A stretch of 64,000 bases of DNA from an uncultured Oscillospiraceae bacterium (GTDB lineage Bacteria; Bacillota; Clostridia; Oscillospirales; Oscillospiraceae), in NCBI GenBank assembly GCA_910588635.1, contig CAJUPW010000012.1, positions 1 to 64,000 of the forward strand. The letters run 5' to 3'. Position 1 is the first letter of the stretch; every line of letters begins with the position of its first letter. Shown here one piece after another: positions 34,601 through 41,475 of this stretch. The notes below the pieces were generated by a model that saw only the letters and a program-made list of their open reading frames with translations, was not told where the DNA came from and made no database searches. The translations under genes and the position numbers were made by a program.

Positions 34601-34812
34601 TCCTTCATTCCCTCCGCCAGCGCGCGCACAGCTTCCTCTCCGCCCTGAGGCGCCGCCAAGACCACATCGGCCCTGGCCAGGGGGACCCCCCGGGGCTCGC
34701 GGCTGTCCAGAAAGGAGTGGTTGAAGGCCTCCAGTGGGGGCAGCTCCCGAAGGGTCTCCAACACCCCTGGCTGGCAGTTTATGAGATAGAATTCCATATG
34801 ACAGCGGTACAT
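31660..34812 (-). CDS. Hybrid sensor histidine kinase with PAS domains and two receivers
   Basis: A 1050-residue cytosolic hybrid kinase. Residues 1-110 form an alpha/beta receiver-like region without a clear phospho-site. Two or three PAS-type domains follow (about 115-500), with STPSLVWYKDKNGIHEKVN and CGVMCHTLDGSRIISIN as start blocks. HisKA has FLSNMSHDIRTPMNAIIGF, and the ATPase domain NLLSNSIKYTPAGG, DTGIGMSEEF and GTGLGMAI. Receiver 1 has the aspartate in IIDWLLPDMNG, receiver 2 in LMDVQMPVMSGYEATKLI. No membrane segments are seen. ATG 34812 follows AGGAGGG by about 8 bases; a longer frame to 34836 is not needed. No output regulator is adjacent. Confidence 0.92.
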   Translation of the reverse strand: MYRCHMEFYLINCQPGVLETLRELPPLEAFNHSFLDSREPRGVPLARADVVLAAPQGGEEAVRALAEGMKDSAKLILLLDKEQIALLEDSLSLADEVWTLPMTRKELVYRFTRWQEKQKLRLDLWQESQFLEATINSTPSLVWYKDKNGIHEKVNDAFCDTVNKTREQVQGKGHAYIWDVEQDDPACIESERVVMETEQTCVSEETIQTGGGTRLLTTYKSPLYDCDGSVMGTVGLAIDITQERAYEQEIVNKNRELENLFTSMDCGVMCHTLDGSRIISINRAALQILGYSSEKELLDSGFEMVASSVMPEDQAKLRTSIQSLDKVGDSTNVEYRVKHANGEILHVMANIKLMEEDGKLFYQRFLLDYTTQRLREERERAENEQRQAELVQALSVDYNLVCHFDLDTGEGGPLRIHDCKLDVLDEIFVEDRPIRESLSRYIDRCVYEEDRELVRQAVSFEDLGERLNQRNTYILNYRVMCGGELRYFQMKAVRAGQWENRREVVLGFRNVDEDTRREIERMDLLEDALMQANRANKAKSTFLSNMSHDIRTPMNAIIGFTALATTHIDQRDQVEGYLKKIMTSSNHLLSLINDVLDMSRIESGKMSLEEKPCSLPDILHGLRNIVHADVHAKQLELYMDAVDVINEDICCDRLRLNQILLNLLSNSIKYTPAGGVVSVRVTEKPGAPAGYARYEFCVKDTGIGMSEEFVAHIFEPFEREYNSTTSGVQGTGLGMAITRNIVDMMDGTISVKSRQGVGTEFTVSLTLRLSGEEGAREPQTIPELKGCRALVVDDDFNTCDSVSCMLQQIGMRAEWTLSGKEAVLRTRQAVMREDDYSVYIIDWLLPDMNGIEVARRIRKETGDEVPIIVLTAYDWSDIEEEAREAGVTAFCAKPLFLSELRSCLASLVKEEPEKAAEDAEPAPLKTGRILLVEDNELNQEIATVILSEAGFQVERAENGRKAVEMVSQSQPGHFQLVLMDVQMPVMSGYEATKLIRRLENRELANIPILAMTANAFEEDKQEALRVGMNGHISKPINIKKLLETLDHMLS

Positions 34813-34919
34813 TGACTCTTCCCTCCTGCGTGGCACAACTCTTCATTATAAGTATAATCCCCCTGGTCTTTTCTGTCAACAGATATGCCCCGCTCCCGGT
34901 GTAAAAAAGTCGTCTTTTC

Positions 34920-36011
34920 CTATCCCTCCGCCAGCTCTTTTAAAATTTCCAGATTTTCCTTCAGCCGCGGATTTTCCGGCTCCAGTTCCAGCGCCTTCCC
35001 CGCCTCGGCCACCGCCTCCAAATAAGCTCCGGTGTGGTAGAAGGCCATGGCCCGCAGGTCGTGGGGCAGGCTGCCCCAGGCGGCCGCCTCACAGATGTAG
35101 CTTCTGGGCCGGACGGTGATGGCCAGGGCGCAGGCGGTGAAGTAGAGCACCCCCTCCCATTCCCCCTGGAGGTAGAGCATAAGGGCCAGGTCCATATAGG
35201 GCTCCCGAAGATGGGGCGCCTCGGTGATGGCTCGGAGATACCAGTCCCGGGCCGCCGCCGGTTCTCCTTTCTCCCAGTAGGCCTTGGCGATGTAACGCAT
35301 GGACGCCGCCCGCTCGTCCCGCCACAGGGCGGTTGGCATGGCCAGATGTCCCTTCAGGGTACGGATGCAGTCGTCCCAACGGCCCCGATACATGTACTCC
35401 CGGCCCAGGTAGTGGACGTTCCGGTCGTCCTCCGGCGCCTCCCGGACAGACAGCTCCAGCAAAGGCAGATACTGGCTCCGTGACTTTTCCGGGTCCGGGT
35501 GGTGGTCCAGCTGGACGCCTTCCGCAGTGACCATGGGACCGGGGCTGCCCTCCCCCACCCACTTCAGCACCTCGTGGACGGGATGCACCCACTGATAGCC
35601 CCAGCGGGCGTGGATCTTCTCGTACCAAAAGACCACCCCCTCGGAACCGTCGGCGTTGAAGGACCAGGTGTACCTGTAGGACGCCTGTCCCGCCCCCGGC
35701 GCCCAGACCTTCTCCAGCTCCTCCCGCCAGCCGGGATGGAACACCTCGTCCAGGTCGGTGCAGACGCAGATGTCCGCGTCCTCCGGCGCAAGCTCCAAAG
35801 AGCGGTTCCGGGCGGTATCGAAGCGCCAGGGGGAGATGGTCTCCACCGTCACCTCGGCCCCCCGCTCCCGCAGCTTTTCCACCGTACCGTCCTCGGAGCC
35901 CGTGTCCAGCACCACCACCCGGTCGGCCTCAGACATGGAGTCCATCCAGCGTTCTACAAACTGCTCTTCGTTTTTACAAATGGCGTAGACACATACCTTG
36001 TACCGCTTCAT
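34920..36011 (-). CDS. Family 2 glycosyltransferase with TPR repeats
   Basis: A 363-residue enzyme. The GT-A domain (1-215) has YKVCVYAICKNEEQFVERWM, DRVVVLDTGSEDGTVE and the acidic metal-binding CVCTDLDEVFHPGW. The C-terminal half carries TPR-like helices (KAYWEKGEPAAARDWYLRAI, YLEAVAEAGKALELEPENP). Similar GT-TPR proteins sit beside collagen-like spore-surface glycoprotein genes in clostridia, for example SgtA with BclA3 in Clostridioides difficile. Here it lies 71 bases downstream of the collagen-like gene on the same strand, so it probably glycosylates that protein; this is inference. ATG 36011 follows AAAGGAGGT. The element at 36482-40674 separates it from the collagen gene promoter. Confidence 0.85.
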   Translation of the reverse strand: MKRYKVCVYAICKNEEQFVERWMDSMSEADRVVVLDTGSEDGTVEKLRERGAEVTVETISPWRFDTARNRSLELAPEDADICVCTDLDEVFHPGWREELEKVWAPGAGQASYRYTWSFNADGSEGVVFWYEKIHARWGYQWVHPVHEVLKWVGEGSPGPMVTAEGVQLDHHPDPEKSRSQYLPLLELSVREAPEDDRNVHYLGREYMYRGRWDDCIRTLKGHLAMPTALWRDERAASMRYIAKAYWEKGEPAAARDWYLRAITEAPHLREPYMDLALMLYLQGEWEGVLYFTACALAITVRPRSYICEAAAWGSLPHDLRAMAFYHTGAYLEAVAEAGKALELEPENPRLKENLEILKELAEG

Positions 36012-36030
36012 AAGAACCTCCTTTAAAAGT

Positions 36031-36061
36031 GCCGGCACTCCTTTAGGGCGGGAGTGCCGGC
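36031..36061 (-). terminator. Hairpin between collagen-like gene and glycosyltransferase gene
   Basis: GCCGGCACTCC and its exact complement are 9 bases apart, followed on the minus strand by ACTTTT and then the glycosyltransferase ribosome site. It may act as a partial terminator. Confidence 0.65.
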
Positions 36062-36081
36062 TGATCTTGCCTGAATCGGAA

Positions 36082-36483
36082 TCAGGTTGCAATGACGCCA
36101 GCAGTCCTCAGAGAGGCCAGCAGCTCATTGATTTTGTCTACAAGTTCCGGGGTTCCAGCGCCCGGTTCCTCATCCTCCACCGCAGGACCCGGAGTGATAG
36201 CAGGCCCGGCAGGTCCAGTGGGGCCAGCGGGGCCCTGAGCGCCCGTAGCACCAGTCGCACCCGTTGCGCCGGCAGCACCCTCAGGCCCGGCAGGTCCAGT
36301 GGGGCCGGTGGGACCAGCGGGGCCCTGAGCACCCGCAGCGCCTGTCGCACCCGTTGCGCCGGCGGCACCCTCAGGCCCGGCAGGCCCGGTAGGACCGGTG
36401 GGACCGGCGGGGCCCTGAGCGCCCGTAGCGCCCGCTGCGCCGGCGGCACCCTCAGGCCCGGCAGGTCCGGTGGGGCCAGTCAT
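36082..36483 (-). pseudogene. 3' fragment of split collagen-like protein gene
   Basis: Codes for 133 residues: Gly-X-Y repeats (GPTGPAGPEGAAGATGATG-type units of 30 residues) and a non-repeat C-terminal end with VDKINELLASLRTAGVIAT, the helical tail common in clostridial collagen-like surface proteins. It begins exactly at the right boundary of the inserted element. The first codon ATG is formed at the junction and has no ribosome site, so separate translation is doubtful. Joined to the 5' fragment at 40675-41343 across the AT core, the frame is kept and a 356-residue protein results. It may be dormant rather than dead, if the element excises. Confidence 0.8.
36223..36480. repeat. 90-bp tandem repeats in collagen-like 3' fragment
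   Basis: The CCCTGAGC marker recurs at 36234, 36324 and 36414, a strict 90-base period. Each unit codes for 30 residues of Gly-X-Y sequence. Confidence 0.8.
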
Positions 36484-36500
36484 TTATACACAACAGCTCA
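36466..36500. other. Element attachment site next to recombinase gene (att, right host arm)
   Basis: Host collagen sequence changes to element sequence at GGCCAGTC-AT-TTATACACAAC. The core AT is 36482-36483. The recombinase stop codon lies 14 bases inside the element. Confidence 0.7.
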
Positions 36501-38189
36501 GACAGCTTTTCCGCCGTTCTCACAGAGTCCAACCTGCTTGGTTTCTATGTACTCTGCAATGCGGCGGTATTGATCTGCAAAATCAAATTTTATCTCTACG
36601 CTCTTGTCCTCATGGACATAGATCGCATCGACAAGCTTAACCAGCAGACCGCGGGATAAGCTCTCGATATTGCGGTACTTTAGAAAGGTGGTCAAGTAGG
36701 GATTCTCGGTGTCAATGCTCTGGGCCAGCGTCTCACACTCGCTCTGGATGCGTGTGATCGTCTCTTGGAGCTGTTGGGACTGTTCCTCAAACCGGAGCTT
36801 CATGCGGCGGTATTGCTCACGGGTAATATCGCCGCTTTTCCAGTCCATGTAGAGGCCGTCCAGGACGCCGGTCACTTTTTCCAGCCCCTTGGTCCTCTGC
36901 ACCAACAGAGCGTTCAGCCGGATGGATTCCGTATGCACAATCGGGGCGTTGTTGATTTCCTCAATAATTTCTGATAAAGAATCCACAAGTTCGATTTGCT
37001 TTTGGATAGCCGCTAAAACAGCTTTTTCCAGTACGTCCAGTCTGATACTGTGCTTGGTGCATTTATCTTTGGATTTCTCCCGGCTGGTCCTGCACTGGTA
37101 GTAGACAAGGCCCCTGGCCGTGTGCCGCGCCATGCTCTTGCCGCAGTCAGCACAGCGGATCAAACCGGAAAACAGATGCACTTCCCGTTTGCCGGGCGCT
37201 GTCCTGGTGTCCCGCTTATGCAAGTCCTGGGCTGCTTGGAATGTCGCCCTGTCAATGATAGCCGGGACTGCATTCTCCACGATGCACCATTCATCTTCCG
37301 GTACTGCAGTACGCTTATGGACCTTGTAGCTGATAACCCGCTGTCGTCCCTGACGCATGACGCCAATATACAATGGGTTTTGGAGCATACGCGTTATCGT
37401 TGTTGGCGACCAGAGCCCGTCATTGTATTTACAGTGAGGATTTTCGTAACGGAGACCCTTGGAACGTTTATAGGCCGCCGGATTGAGGATTCCATATTCG
37501 TTCAGACGTTTGGCAATTCCGGCCTTGCTCATTCCCTCCGAAATAAACCAGTGAAAAACGTCCCGGACCACCTGCGCGGCGTCCTCGTCAATGATGAGGG
37601 CATTTTTGTTTTCAGGATCCTTGGCATAGCCGTAAGGGGCGAAAGCCCCGATAAACTCGCCCCTTTCCCGTTTGTGCCGAAAGGTACGGCGAACATCGGC
37701 GGAGGTCTTGTAGGCGTACTGTTCATTCATAAAGCCAGTAATGCTCACTTCCAGACTGTGAACGATCTCCGGGTCTAAAAAGGTGTCAATTCTCGGCTGG
37801 TATAGGGAAATAAATCTGGTATTGTAAAGCGGAATAAATTCTTCCAGAAAATGGCCCTGATTTGCGCTGTTGCGAAACGCTCTGGACAGGTTCTTAACAA
37901 TGATACAGTTGATCCGTCCGCATTTCATATCCTGGACCATACGCTGAAAGTCCTGCCGTTCCAGGTCCGTTGTTCCACTGGTCCCATCGTCAATATAGGT
38001 ATCCACCACTTCATATTGGCCATCCTCAAAGAAACCAGGAATTTCGTCGTTTAAAATCTTGTCCTGGTTGACCACTGATTCGGAGACAATATTCCCGTCA
38101 TCCCGAGACAGGCGGATGTATTTGCCAACCTTCCAGACATTCTGCTTCGGGGCAGCTTCGCTCTGGTGTGATTTTCTGATTCTCGCCAT
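36498..38189 (-). CDS. Large serine recombinase (TnpX/integrase-type)
   Basis: A 563-residue site-specific recombinase. The resolvase catalytic domain has the nucleophile serine in YIRLSRDDG and the IDDGTSGTTDLERQDFQRM block. A recombinase domain (APYGYAKDP, GIAKRLNEYGI), a zinc ribbon (CADCGKSMARH and CRTSREKSKDKC), and a coiled-coil C-terminal region follow. It is complete and closely follows the gene layout of TnpX-type recombinases of Tn4451-class elements, which excise and insert circular DNA at sites with a 2-base core. It lies at the element edge, 14 bases from the attachment core, which fits a recombinase acting on its own ends. ATG 38189 follows AAGGAGG. Confidence 0.93.
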   Translation of the reverse strand: MARIRKSHQSEAAPKQNVWKVGKYIRLSRDDGNIVSESVVNQDKILNDEIPGFFEDGQYEVVDTYIDDGTSGTTDLERQDFQRMVQDMKCGRINCIIVKNLSRAFRNSANQGHFLEEFIPLYNTRFISLYQPRIDTFLDPEIVHSLEVSITGFMNEQYAYKTSADVRRTFRHKRERGEFIGAFAPYGYAKDPENKNALIIDEDAAQVVRDVFHWFISEGMSKAGIAKRLNEYGILNPAAYKRSKGLRYENPHCKYNDGLWSPTTITRMLQNPLYIGVMRQGRQRVISYKVHKRTAVPEDEWCIVENAVPAIIDRATFQAAQDLHKRDTRTAPGKREVHLFSGLIRCADCGKSMARHTARGLVYYQCRTSREKSKDKCTKHSIRLDVLEKAVLAAIQKQIELVDSLSEIIEEINNAPIVHTESIRLNALLVQRTKGLEKVTGVLDGLYMDWKSGDITREQYRRMKLRFEEQSQQLQETITRIQSECETLAQSIDTENPYLTTFLKYRNIESLSRGLLVKLVDAIYVHEDKSVEIKFDFADQYRRIAEYIETKQVGLCENGGKAV

Positions 38190-38213
38190 GAGGGGAGCCT
38201 CCTTAAAAATAAT

Positions 38214-38468
38214 TCAGCGTTTCAAGCCTATAAGATAGGCTTTTAGCTTTTGTTCAAGAGCCTCTCCGTCTGGATTGAATGAAATTTTAACAGGGGTATC
38301 CCCCACCCGGAAGCAATAAGGATTGTCCACCTGGAATATATAGCGCTCCAGCCGCTGCCCGGCGGTCTCCCCGCTGAACTGCATCTCAAGGATATCTTTT
38401 AAGGGCTTGGAAACCGCGTCCTGGATACTGACACATGACAGAGCTTCCAGCAGGTTTTTATCAATCAC
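38214..38468 (-). CDS. Small protein upstream of recombinase, possibly TnpW-like
   Basis: An 84-residue protein whose gene is 24 bases before the recombinase gene and so co-transcribed. The C-terminal part (YCFRVGDTPVKISFN then EQKLKAYLIGLKR) resembles the small transposon-encoded proteins found beside TnpX-type recombinases, some called TnpW, but no catalytic motif is visible. It could assist excision or regulate the recombinase. The start is GTG 38468, 8 bases after GGAGG; a GTG at 38477 is too close to that site. Confidence 0.55.
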   Translation of the reverse strand: MIDKNLLEALSCVSIQDAVSKPLKDILEMQFSGETAGQRLERYIFQVDNPYCFRVGDTPVKISFNPDGEALEQKLKAYLIGLKR

Positions 38469-38543
38469 GCAAAGCACCTCCGTCTGAATGTTATGTGCAG
38501 AAGCTAAGCCTTAGCACCAGAAGGTTTATTACAGCAAATATGA

Positions 38544-38572
38544 TTGACACACTGGAAAACTTACCATATAAT
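38544..38572 (+). promoter_or_regulatory. Near-consensus promoter of FIST-chemoreceptor cargo
   Basis: A perfect TTGACA (38544-38549) and a perfect TATAAT (38567-38572) are spaced by 17 bases, 35 bases before the FIST gene. Confidence 0.92.
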
Positions 38573-38607
38573 AGGTATTTGGTGAAATAACGGAGGAGGC
38601 TAACGGT

Positions 38608-39663
38608 ATGAAACAGTTCTATGGCATGAGCCAGCGGGGAAATTTGGATGAGGCGCTTCAAGGTCTCTACCAGCCCCAGTTTATTATGCTGCTGTCCAAC
38701 AAAGACCAGTTTGAAAGTCATGTGGCTGCGCTGGAGAAGCGCTTCCCCGGTGTTCCAAGTATTGGCTGTATCGGAATGAGCTACCAACTGGGGGTGGTGG
38801 AAAACGGCGTTGGAATCATTGCTTTTTCTGACGGCGTTGAGGCCGCTGCAAACGTGTTGGAGCATGTGTCTACCATGCCGGTGAAATACATACAGCGCCT
38901 GGAGCAGGACATACAGGTGGTGGGCGGCTCTGACCGGGACACGGTCTGTATTGACTTCTGCGCCGGAAACGACGCCTGCGTGCTGACCACGATTTACACT
39001 GCCTTGCGCAAGCGCGGTATTTCTCTTATGGGCGGCACCGGCGACCAGGGTAAGGTCTCGGCCAACGGACGCGTCTATGAGGACGCGGTAGCCTACGGAC
39101 TGGTGCGCAATAAGAACGGCCGGATCAAGACCTATAAGGAAAACATCTACCATCAGTTTGGAAATTACCGTTTTGTGGCCTCCAACACCGACCGGGCCAA
39201 TTATGTCCTTGGGGCACTGAACGGCAAGTCGGCCAAACAGGTCTACAAGGATATCCTGCACGTCACAGATGAGGAGATTCTTACCCGGACTTTTCAGAAT
39301 CCATTTGGTAAAATCAATGGAGACGATACCTGCATCATCTCCATCAAAGAGGTCAGCGGCAACGCTCTGGCCTGTTTCCGCCAGGTCAACGACTCTGACG
39401 TGCTGATCCTGCTGGAGCTGGGGGACTACCGGGCAATTGTGCAGGATACGATTCGTCAGATCAGCAGAGACTTTCCCCGGCGATCGGCCGTCTTTTCAGT
39501 GAACTGCCTGTTCCGATACAAACTGTTTTCCGAGCAAGGCTATATGCAGCGTTATTTGCAGGATATGGCGGCGCTGGGTAATCACGCCGGCTTTGTAGGG
39601 TATGGCGAGCACTACAACAACCGGTTTGTTAACCAATCCATGACCTGCGTGGTCTTTGAATAA
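38608..39663 (+). CDS. FIST-domain sensor protein
   Basis: A 351-residue cytosolic protein with the FIST N domain (FIMLLSNKDQFESHVAALEKRFPG, IGCIGMSYQLG, ending near residue 200) and FIST C domain (about 205-350, with AVFSVNCLFRYKLF and GFVGYGEHYNNRFVNQSM). FIST proteins are thought to bind small ligands such as amino acids and feed signal transduction; they often occur with chemoreceptors or kinases. The ATG at 38608 follows GGAGGAGG. The next gene, 14 bases downstream, codes for a soluble chemoreceptor, and the pair probably works as a ligand-binding part and a signalling part. Both are cargo of the serine-recombinase element. Confidence 0.88.
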   Translation: MKQFYGMSQRGNLDEALQGLYQPQFIMLLSNKDQFESHVAALEKRFPGVPSIGCIGMSYQLGVVENGVGIIAFSDGVEAAANVLEHVSTMPVKYIQRLEQDIQVVGGSDRDTVCIDFCAGNDACVLTTIYTALRKRGISLMGGTGDQGKVSANGRVYEDAVAYGLVRNKNGRIKTYKENIYHQFGNYRFVASNTDRANYVLGALNGKSAKQVYKDILHVTDEEILTRTFQNPFGKINGDDTCIISIKEVSGNALACFRQVNDSDVLILLELGDYRAIVQDTIRQISRDFPRRSAVFSVNCLFRYKLFSEQGYMQRYLQDMAALGNHAGFVGYGEHYNNRFVNQSMTCVVFE

Positions 39664-39677
39664 AGGAGGGCTCAGTT

Positions 39678-40619
39678 ATGCTGTTTCAAAAAAAGGGCCG
39701 GAAGGTTCCCCATACTCAGGAGCAAAAGAGCCTCTACCCGGTGCTGCATGTGGCGGGCAGCCTGAAAGAGTACCAGAAGGAGCTGGTAAAGAAGGAGGTG
39801 GCCTCCCTATGGGAGCTGAGCCAGGTGGGCTCCTCCTTTTCCGATGTGCTAAAGGGTGGGGACCAGTTTCAAATGGAGCTGCAAAATCTGGGTCAATCCT
39901 TTTCCAATATCAACGATACGGCGGGCCAGTTTGGACAGGTCCGGGAGGAGATTAACCAGTCTGTGTCTGAGGCCAGGGGCCAGATGGAGGATCTGGCGCA
40001 GGTCTCCACGCAGGTACATCAGTCCTTTGACGCCATGTCGGAGACTTTTGCCCAGTTGGAATCCGCCATCCGAGGCATCCAAAAATCTATGGAAAAGATT
40101 GTGTCCATAGCGGAGCAGACGAATATTTTGGCCATTAACGCCTCCATCGAAGCGGCCCGGGCCGGTCAGGAGGGCCGGGGCTTCGCGGTAGTAGCCGCTC
40201 AGGTCAAGAAGCTGGCAGAGGAGATCAAGGAACTTGCCGGCGAGGTAGACGCCGGTGTGAACGATGTGGAGGGCCGCGCGGGCGAACTGAGCCAGAGCAT
40301 TGCCGGCGCTCAGCAGACTTTGGGCCAGAACACCGTGATTGTGGAACAAACCGAGGGGAGCTTTGAGAAGATCACCGCCGCTGCGGCGGGCGCTGCCTCC
40401 GTGCAAGGTGGTATCGCCGAAGTGATTCAGACCTCTCAGAGCGAGCTGCAGGTGCTATGCCAGTTTTTTGATCGGATCAAGGAGCAGTATCAGCAGGTCG
40501 TCACACATATTGAATCCGCCAGCCGGATGGGTACTACCAAGAGCGCCATGTTTGAGGATATGGACAATATGATTTCTCAAATCCCGCCCCTTATCCGTGA
40601 TTTTGAAATGGGAAACTAA
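39678..40619 (+). CDS. Soluble methyl-accepting chemotaxis protein
   Basis: A 313-residue cytosolic chemoreceptor without membrane segments. The conserved hairpin tip is present: IAEQTNILAINASIEAARAG followed by QEGRGFAVVAAQVKKLAEE, which binds CheA and CheW. An N-terminal coiled coil (about 20-130) stands in place of a sensing domain, so input likely comes from the FIST protein encoded just before. No cheA, cheW or flagellar gene is in the window, so it must use host chemotaxis parts, if any exist. ATG 39678 follows AAAGGAGGG. Its last 29 bases overlap the antisense read-through end of the collagen 5' fragment. Confidence 0.92.
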   Translation: MLFQKKGRKVPHTQEQKSLYPVLHVAGSLKEYQKELVKKEVASLWELSQVGSSFSDVLKGGDQFQMELQNLGQSFSNINDTAGQFGQVREEINQSVSEARGQMEDLAQVSTQVHQSFDAMSETFAQLESAIRGIQKSMEKIVSIAEQTNILAINASIEAARAGQEGRGFAVVAAQVKKLAEEIKELAGEVDAGVNDVEGRAGELSQSIAGAQQTLGQNTVIVEQTEGSFEKITAAAAGAASVQGGIAEVIQTSQSELQVLCQFFDRIKEQYQQVVTHIESASRMGTTKSAMFEDMDNMISQIPPLIRDFEMGN

Positions 40620-40654
40620 AAAAGAATGAATTGGGGCCGGATTTTCCGGCAAGG

Positions 40655-40692
40655 GTCCTGTGTTGCGCATATATGACGGGACCGGTGGGACC
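40655..40692. other. Element attachment site at cargo end (att, left host arm)
   Basis: Element sequence GTTGCGCATAT changes to host collagen sequence at AT-GACGGGACC. The core AT is 40673-40674. With the opposite end this defines a host site that is an imperfect palindrome around AT. Confidence 0.7.
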
Positions 40693-41050
40693 GGCGGGTC
40701 CCTGAGCTCCCGTTGCGCCGGTTGCACCTGTCGCGCCGGCAGGTCCGGTAGGACCAGCGGGACCGGCGGGTCCCTGAGCGCCCGTTGCACCGGTTGCACC
40801 GGTCGCGCCGGCAGGTCCGGTAGGACCAGTGGGACCGGCGGGTCCCTGAGCGCCCGTTGCGCCAGTCGCACCCGTAGCACCGGCAGGTCCGGTAGGACCA
40901 GCGGGACCGGCGGGGCCCTGAGCGCCCGTTGCACCGGTTGCACCTGTAGCACCGGCGGGTCCGGTAGGTCCAGCGGGACCTGCGGGTCCCTGAGCGCCCG
41001 TTGCGCCTGTCGCACCCGTAGCACCCGTCGCGCCGGCGGGACCAGGAATA
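40690..41050. repeat. 72-bp tandem repeats in collagen-like 5' fragment
   Basis: The CCTGAGC marker recurs at 40701, 40773, 40845, 40917 and 40989, a strict 72-base period. Each unit codes for 24 residues of Gly-X-Y sequence (GATGATGATGAQGPAGPAGP-type). Confidence 0.88.
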
Positions 41051-41390
41051 CCCTGAGGGCCAGTGGGGCCTGTCGCGCCGTTCGGGCCTGGATACCCTTG
41101 CGGCCCTGTAGGTCCGGTCGGCCCTGTTGGCCCTACTCCCGGGCCAGGCGGAAAGGGTCCCGGACAGGGGGGCACCGGGGGCAGAGGACTGGGGCACCCG
41201 CAGCCGGTATTACAGCCGCAGCCAGTATCGCATCCGCAGCCGGTATTGCATCCGCAGCTGGTATTGCATCCGCAGCCGGTCAAATGGGCAACAACGCCGT
41301 CCCGACTGCTCTGCTCCCAATCAGAAGCATAGTATCGTCTCATAACGCGCTCCTTCACCTTCAAGTAATCAATGTGGCTATGCCACATAC

Positions 41391-41399
41391 CATACTATG
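41391..41399 (-). promoter_or_regulatory. Possible sporulation-type -10 (CATA) of collagen-like gene
   Basis: CATAGTATG lies 48 bases before the ATG on the minus strand, with GCACC about 16 bases further upstream. This partly fits mother-cell SigE or SigK promoters. No SigA promoter is seen here. Weak evidence. Confidence 0.3.
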
Positions 41400-41424
41400 A
41401 CCGCCCCGTTCTTTGGTGCGAGGC

Positions 41425-41453
41425 TTTACAGACCGGCCGGTTTCCTTTATAAT
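41425..41453 (+). promoter_or_regulatory. SigA-type promoter of the 87-residue protein gene
   Basis: TTTACA (41425-41430) and TATAAT (41448-41453) are 17 bases apart, 22 bases before the TTG start. Confidence 0.75.
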
Positions 41454-41475
41454 GAGGAAAAAGGAGGCGTCCCCA

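Larger units (their letters stand above)
36482..40674. mobile_element. 4.19-kb serine-recombinase element inserted in a collagen-like gene
   Basis: The element carries a large serine recombinase and a small ORF on the minus strand, and a FIST sensor plus soluble chemoreceptor on the plus strand. Its ends are imperfect inverted copies (GTTGTGTATAAATGAC against GTTGCGCATATATGAC, 13 of 16 bases). Both ends share the dinucleotide AT at 36482-36483 and 40673-40674. Removing one copy with the DNA between joins GTC-AT-GAC in the host gene in frame and leaves a circle site GTTGTGTATAA-AT-ATATGCGCAAC. No terminal transposase repeat or target duplication longer than the core is seen. The boundaries are my inference from frame and symmetry. 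Confidence 0.8.
40591..41343 (-). pseudogene. 5' fragment of split collagen-like protein gene
   Basis: Host-coded residues 1-223 (41343 to 40675): a short N-terminus MRRYYASDWEQSSRDGVV, a cysteine-rich block of CGCNTGCGCDTGCGC-type repeats, a proline-rich link, then Gly-X-Y collagen repeats ending GPTGPV. Past 40675 the frame runs into the element for 27 foreign residues (IYAQHRTLAG...) and stops. Cysteine-rich N-termini plus collagen repeats are typical of exosporium or spore-surface proteins, where cysteines cross-link the coat. ATG 41343 follows GAAGGAG. The truncated protein lacks the C-terminal helical tail. The remaining part is at 36082-36483. Confidence 0.85.

Noticed and set aside
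36082..36483. Independent small collagen-like gene starting at ATG 36483
   Set aside because: The ATG is created at the element junction, has no ribosome site, and the fragment supplies exactly the C-terminus missing from 40675-41343.
36223..41050. Regular repeats that could suggest a CRISPR array
   Set aside because: The repeats are contiguous 72- and 90-bp coding units with a Gly-X-Y translation and no unique spacers or cas genes.
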